From contig NZ_JABMKZ010000053.1 in NCBI RefSeq assembly GCF_013204855.1, positions 1 to 44,084 of the forward strand: a DNA stretch of 44,084 bases, read 5' to 3'. Origin of the DNA: Paenibacillus alba. Its GTDB lineage: Bacteria; Bacillota; Bacilli; Paenibacillales; NBRC-103111. The notes beneath the pieces are model-generated. The model did not search any database, was not told the origin of the DNA, and worked only from the letters and a program-made list of their open reading frames with translations. The translations under genes and the position numbers were made by a program. Of the stretch, positions 43,616 to 44,084 are shown piece by piece. Every line of letters starts with the position of its first letter. Position 1 is the stretch's first letter.

Positions 43616-43793
43616 CCTGCGAAAATGCAGGCTTTTTCAACGAAATCGCGTGAAAAATGAAAAAGCCTGCAAATGTGCAGGAATTTTTCATTTTTTCATC
43701 CTTTACTCCAGAAATCGCTACAAAAAGATGCATTTTTGCAGGAATTCACCGATTTTGGGTTAAACCAAGCGCAAAAAGATGCATAATCGCAGG
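43616..43793. repeat. Four-palindrome element, complete copy 4
   Basis: Cores start at 43616 (CCTGC-GAAAAT-GCAGG), 43666 (CCTGC-AAATGT-GCAGG), 43727 (GATGC-ATTTTT-GCAGG) and 43778 (GATGC-ATAATC-GCAGG). Spacings are 50, 61 and 51 bp. The symmetric pair comes first and the hybrid pair second, the reverse-complement order of copies 1 and 2. The first pair carries AAAAGCC/GGCTTTTTC extensions that give each core a terminator-like shape. Confidence 0.9.
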
Positions 43794-43877
43794 AATTTTG
43801 CTCAAGGTCTGGGAGATGGACGGCACGAAGCAAAGCTTAGCACAGCTGTTTTCCCGGATGCTGAGAGCCTATGAAAA

Positions 43878-43943
43878 CCTGCGAAAATGCAGGCTTTTTC
43901 AATGAAATGGCGTGAAAAATGAAAAAGCCTGCAAATGTGCAGG
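43878..43943. repeat. Half copy of the four-palindrome element, cut by an insertion sequence
   Basis: Cores CCTGC-GAAAAT-GCAGG at 43878 and CCTGC-AAATGT-GCAGG at 43928 are 50 bp apart and match the first pair of copy 4 almost base for base over some 90 bp. The similarity stops 22-26 bp after the second core, where the insertion-sequence end begins. The second pair is therefore missing from the window here. Between 43794 and 43877 nothing else was seen. Confidence 0.85.
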
Positions 43944-43969
43944 AATTTTTCATTTTTACATCCTTTCTC

Positions 43970-44084
43970 TGAAGCCCCCTAATTAGATTGGAGTCATCAA
44001 TATGCAATAAGGTACAATATTGGTGAGGGGGAATGAGATGTATGAAAAGCAATATCCTTTATGATGAGCAACGGATCAAGGTAG
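43970..44084 (+). mobile_element. End of an insertion sequence (right window edge)
   Basis: This is the inverted counterpart of the left edge: 43966-44084 equals the reverse complement of 4-122 with one mismatch. It starts TGAAGCCCCCTAATTAG and leads into an open frame running out of the window. The bases before it belong to a palindrome element, so this is an insertion junction. Confidence 0.6.
44042..44084 (+). CDS. Start of a putative transposase, cut by the window edge
   Basis: An ATG at 44042 (with another in frame at 44033) opens MKSNILYDEQRIKV, preceded by GAGGGGG. It is identical to the start at the left edge. Too short for family assignment; the insertion-sequence reading rests on duplication and location. 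Confidence 0.4.
   Translation, partial: MKSNILYDEQRIKV

Noticed and set aside
43657..43905. Small repeated peptides of the form K-[AR]-C-x-x-A-G-[FI] from the palindrome elements
   Set aside because: The motif follows automatically from TGC, six bases, GCA. The 61-bp and 50-bp steps break the frame and no start signals are conserved, so the conservation is at DNA or RNA level.
1..44084. The window being a 44-kb circular plasmid closed through its inverted ends
   Set aside because: The ends are inverted, not direct, repeats, and no replication or partition gene was found.

Overview
The window looks like chromosomal DNA of a Paenibacillus-type Bacillota. It has AGGAGG-type ribosome binding sites, a surface protein with three SLH domains, a YesM/YesN-type two-component pair, a squalene-hopene cyclase relative, and three ABC sugar importers without their own ATPase. 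Nearly all genes serve uptake and breakdown of complex carbohydrates. No rRNA, tRNA, CRISPR array, phage or plasmid replication gene was seen.

Layout. (1) 285-10802, minus strand: a sugar-uptake and surface-degradation operon (oxidoreductase, two permeases, binding lipoprotein, giant SLH-anchored glycosidase-like protein, secreted TIM-barrel glycosidase-like protein), followed upstream by its LacI-type regulator (11116-12138). (2) 12345-19347, minus: secreted beta-helix protein, PfkB kinase, GH4 glycosidase, two permeases and a binding lipoprotein, with a divergent second LacI regulator (19587-20609). (3) 20610-21470: an unusual GC-rich tandem-repeat block between converging genes. (4) 21471-25483: a DeoR regulator, a tagatose-6-phosphate-kinase-like enzyme, a class II aldolase and a divergent AgaS-like SIS enzyme; this reads as a galactosamine/tagatose-6-phosphate route. 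(5) 25853-31201: an AraC remnant, a sulfatase, a GH43-like/ricin-lectin enzyme. (6) 30374-36444: a third importer with a short AraC-type response regulator and a divergent YesM-type kinase. (7) 36485-43300: squalene/sporulenol-type cyclase, a G-rich 42-bp tandem repeat, metallophosphoesterase, HAD phosphatase, DeoR regulator and MgtC-like membrane protein.

Regulation is readable. Good sigma-A-like promoters with 17-bp spacers precede both LacI-controlled operons and both lacI genes. The two regulons use nearly the same operator (TTTGCGCCAAA and TTTGCGGCAAA). A TGATTGWAAAA repeat fills the divergent region controlled by the DeoR protein.

The most interesting unexplained structure is a dispersed intergenic element made of four short palindromes (about 16 bp, arms CCTGC/GCAGG or GATGC/GCATC around six mostly A/T bases). 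Their start-to-start spacing is almost fixed at 50-51, 61 and 50-51 bp. Four complete copies lie near 25.6, 30.1, 39.2 and 43.6 kb, and two half copies sit at the window ends. Both halves are broken at the same place, the middle of the 61-bp interval, by what looks like the same insertion sequence in opposite orientation. The first and last 119 bases of the window are near-perfect inverted copies of that insertion-sequence end. Function assignments come from reading motifs by eye; no database search was run.
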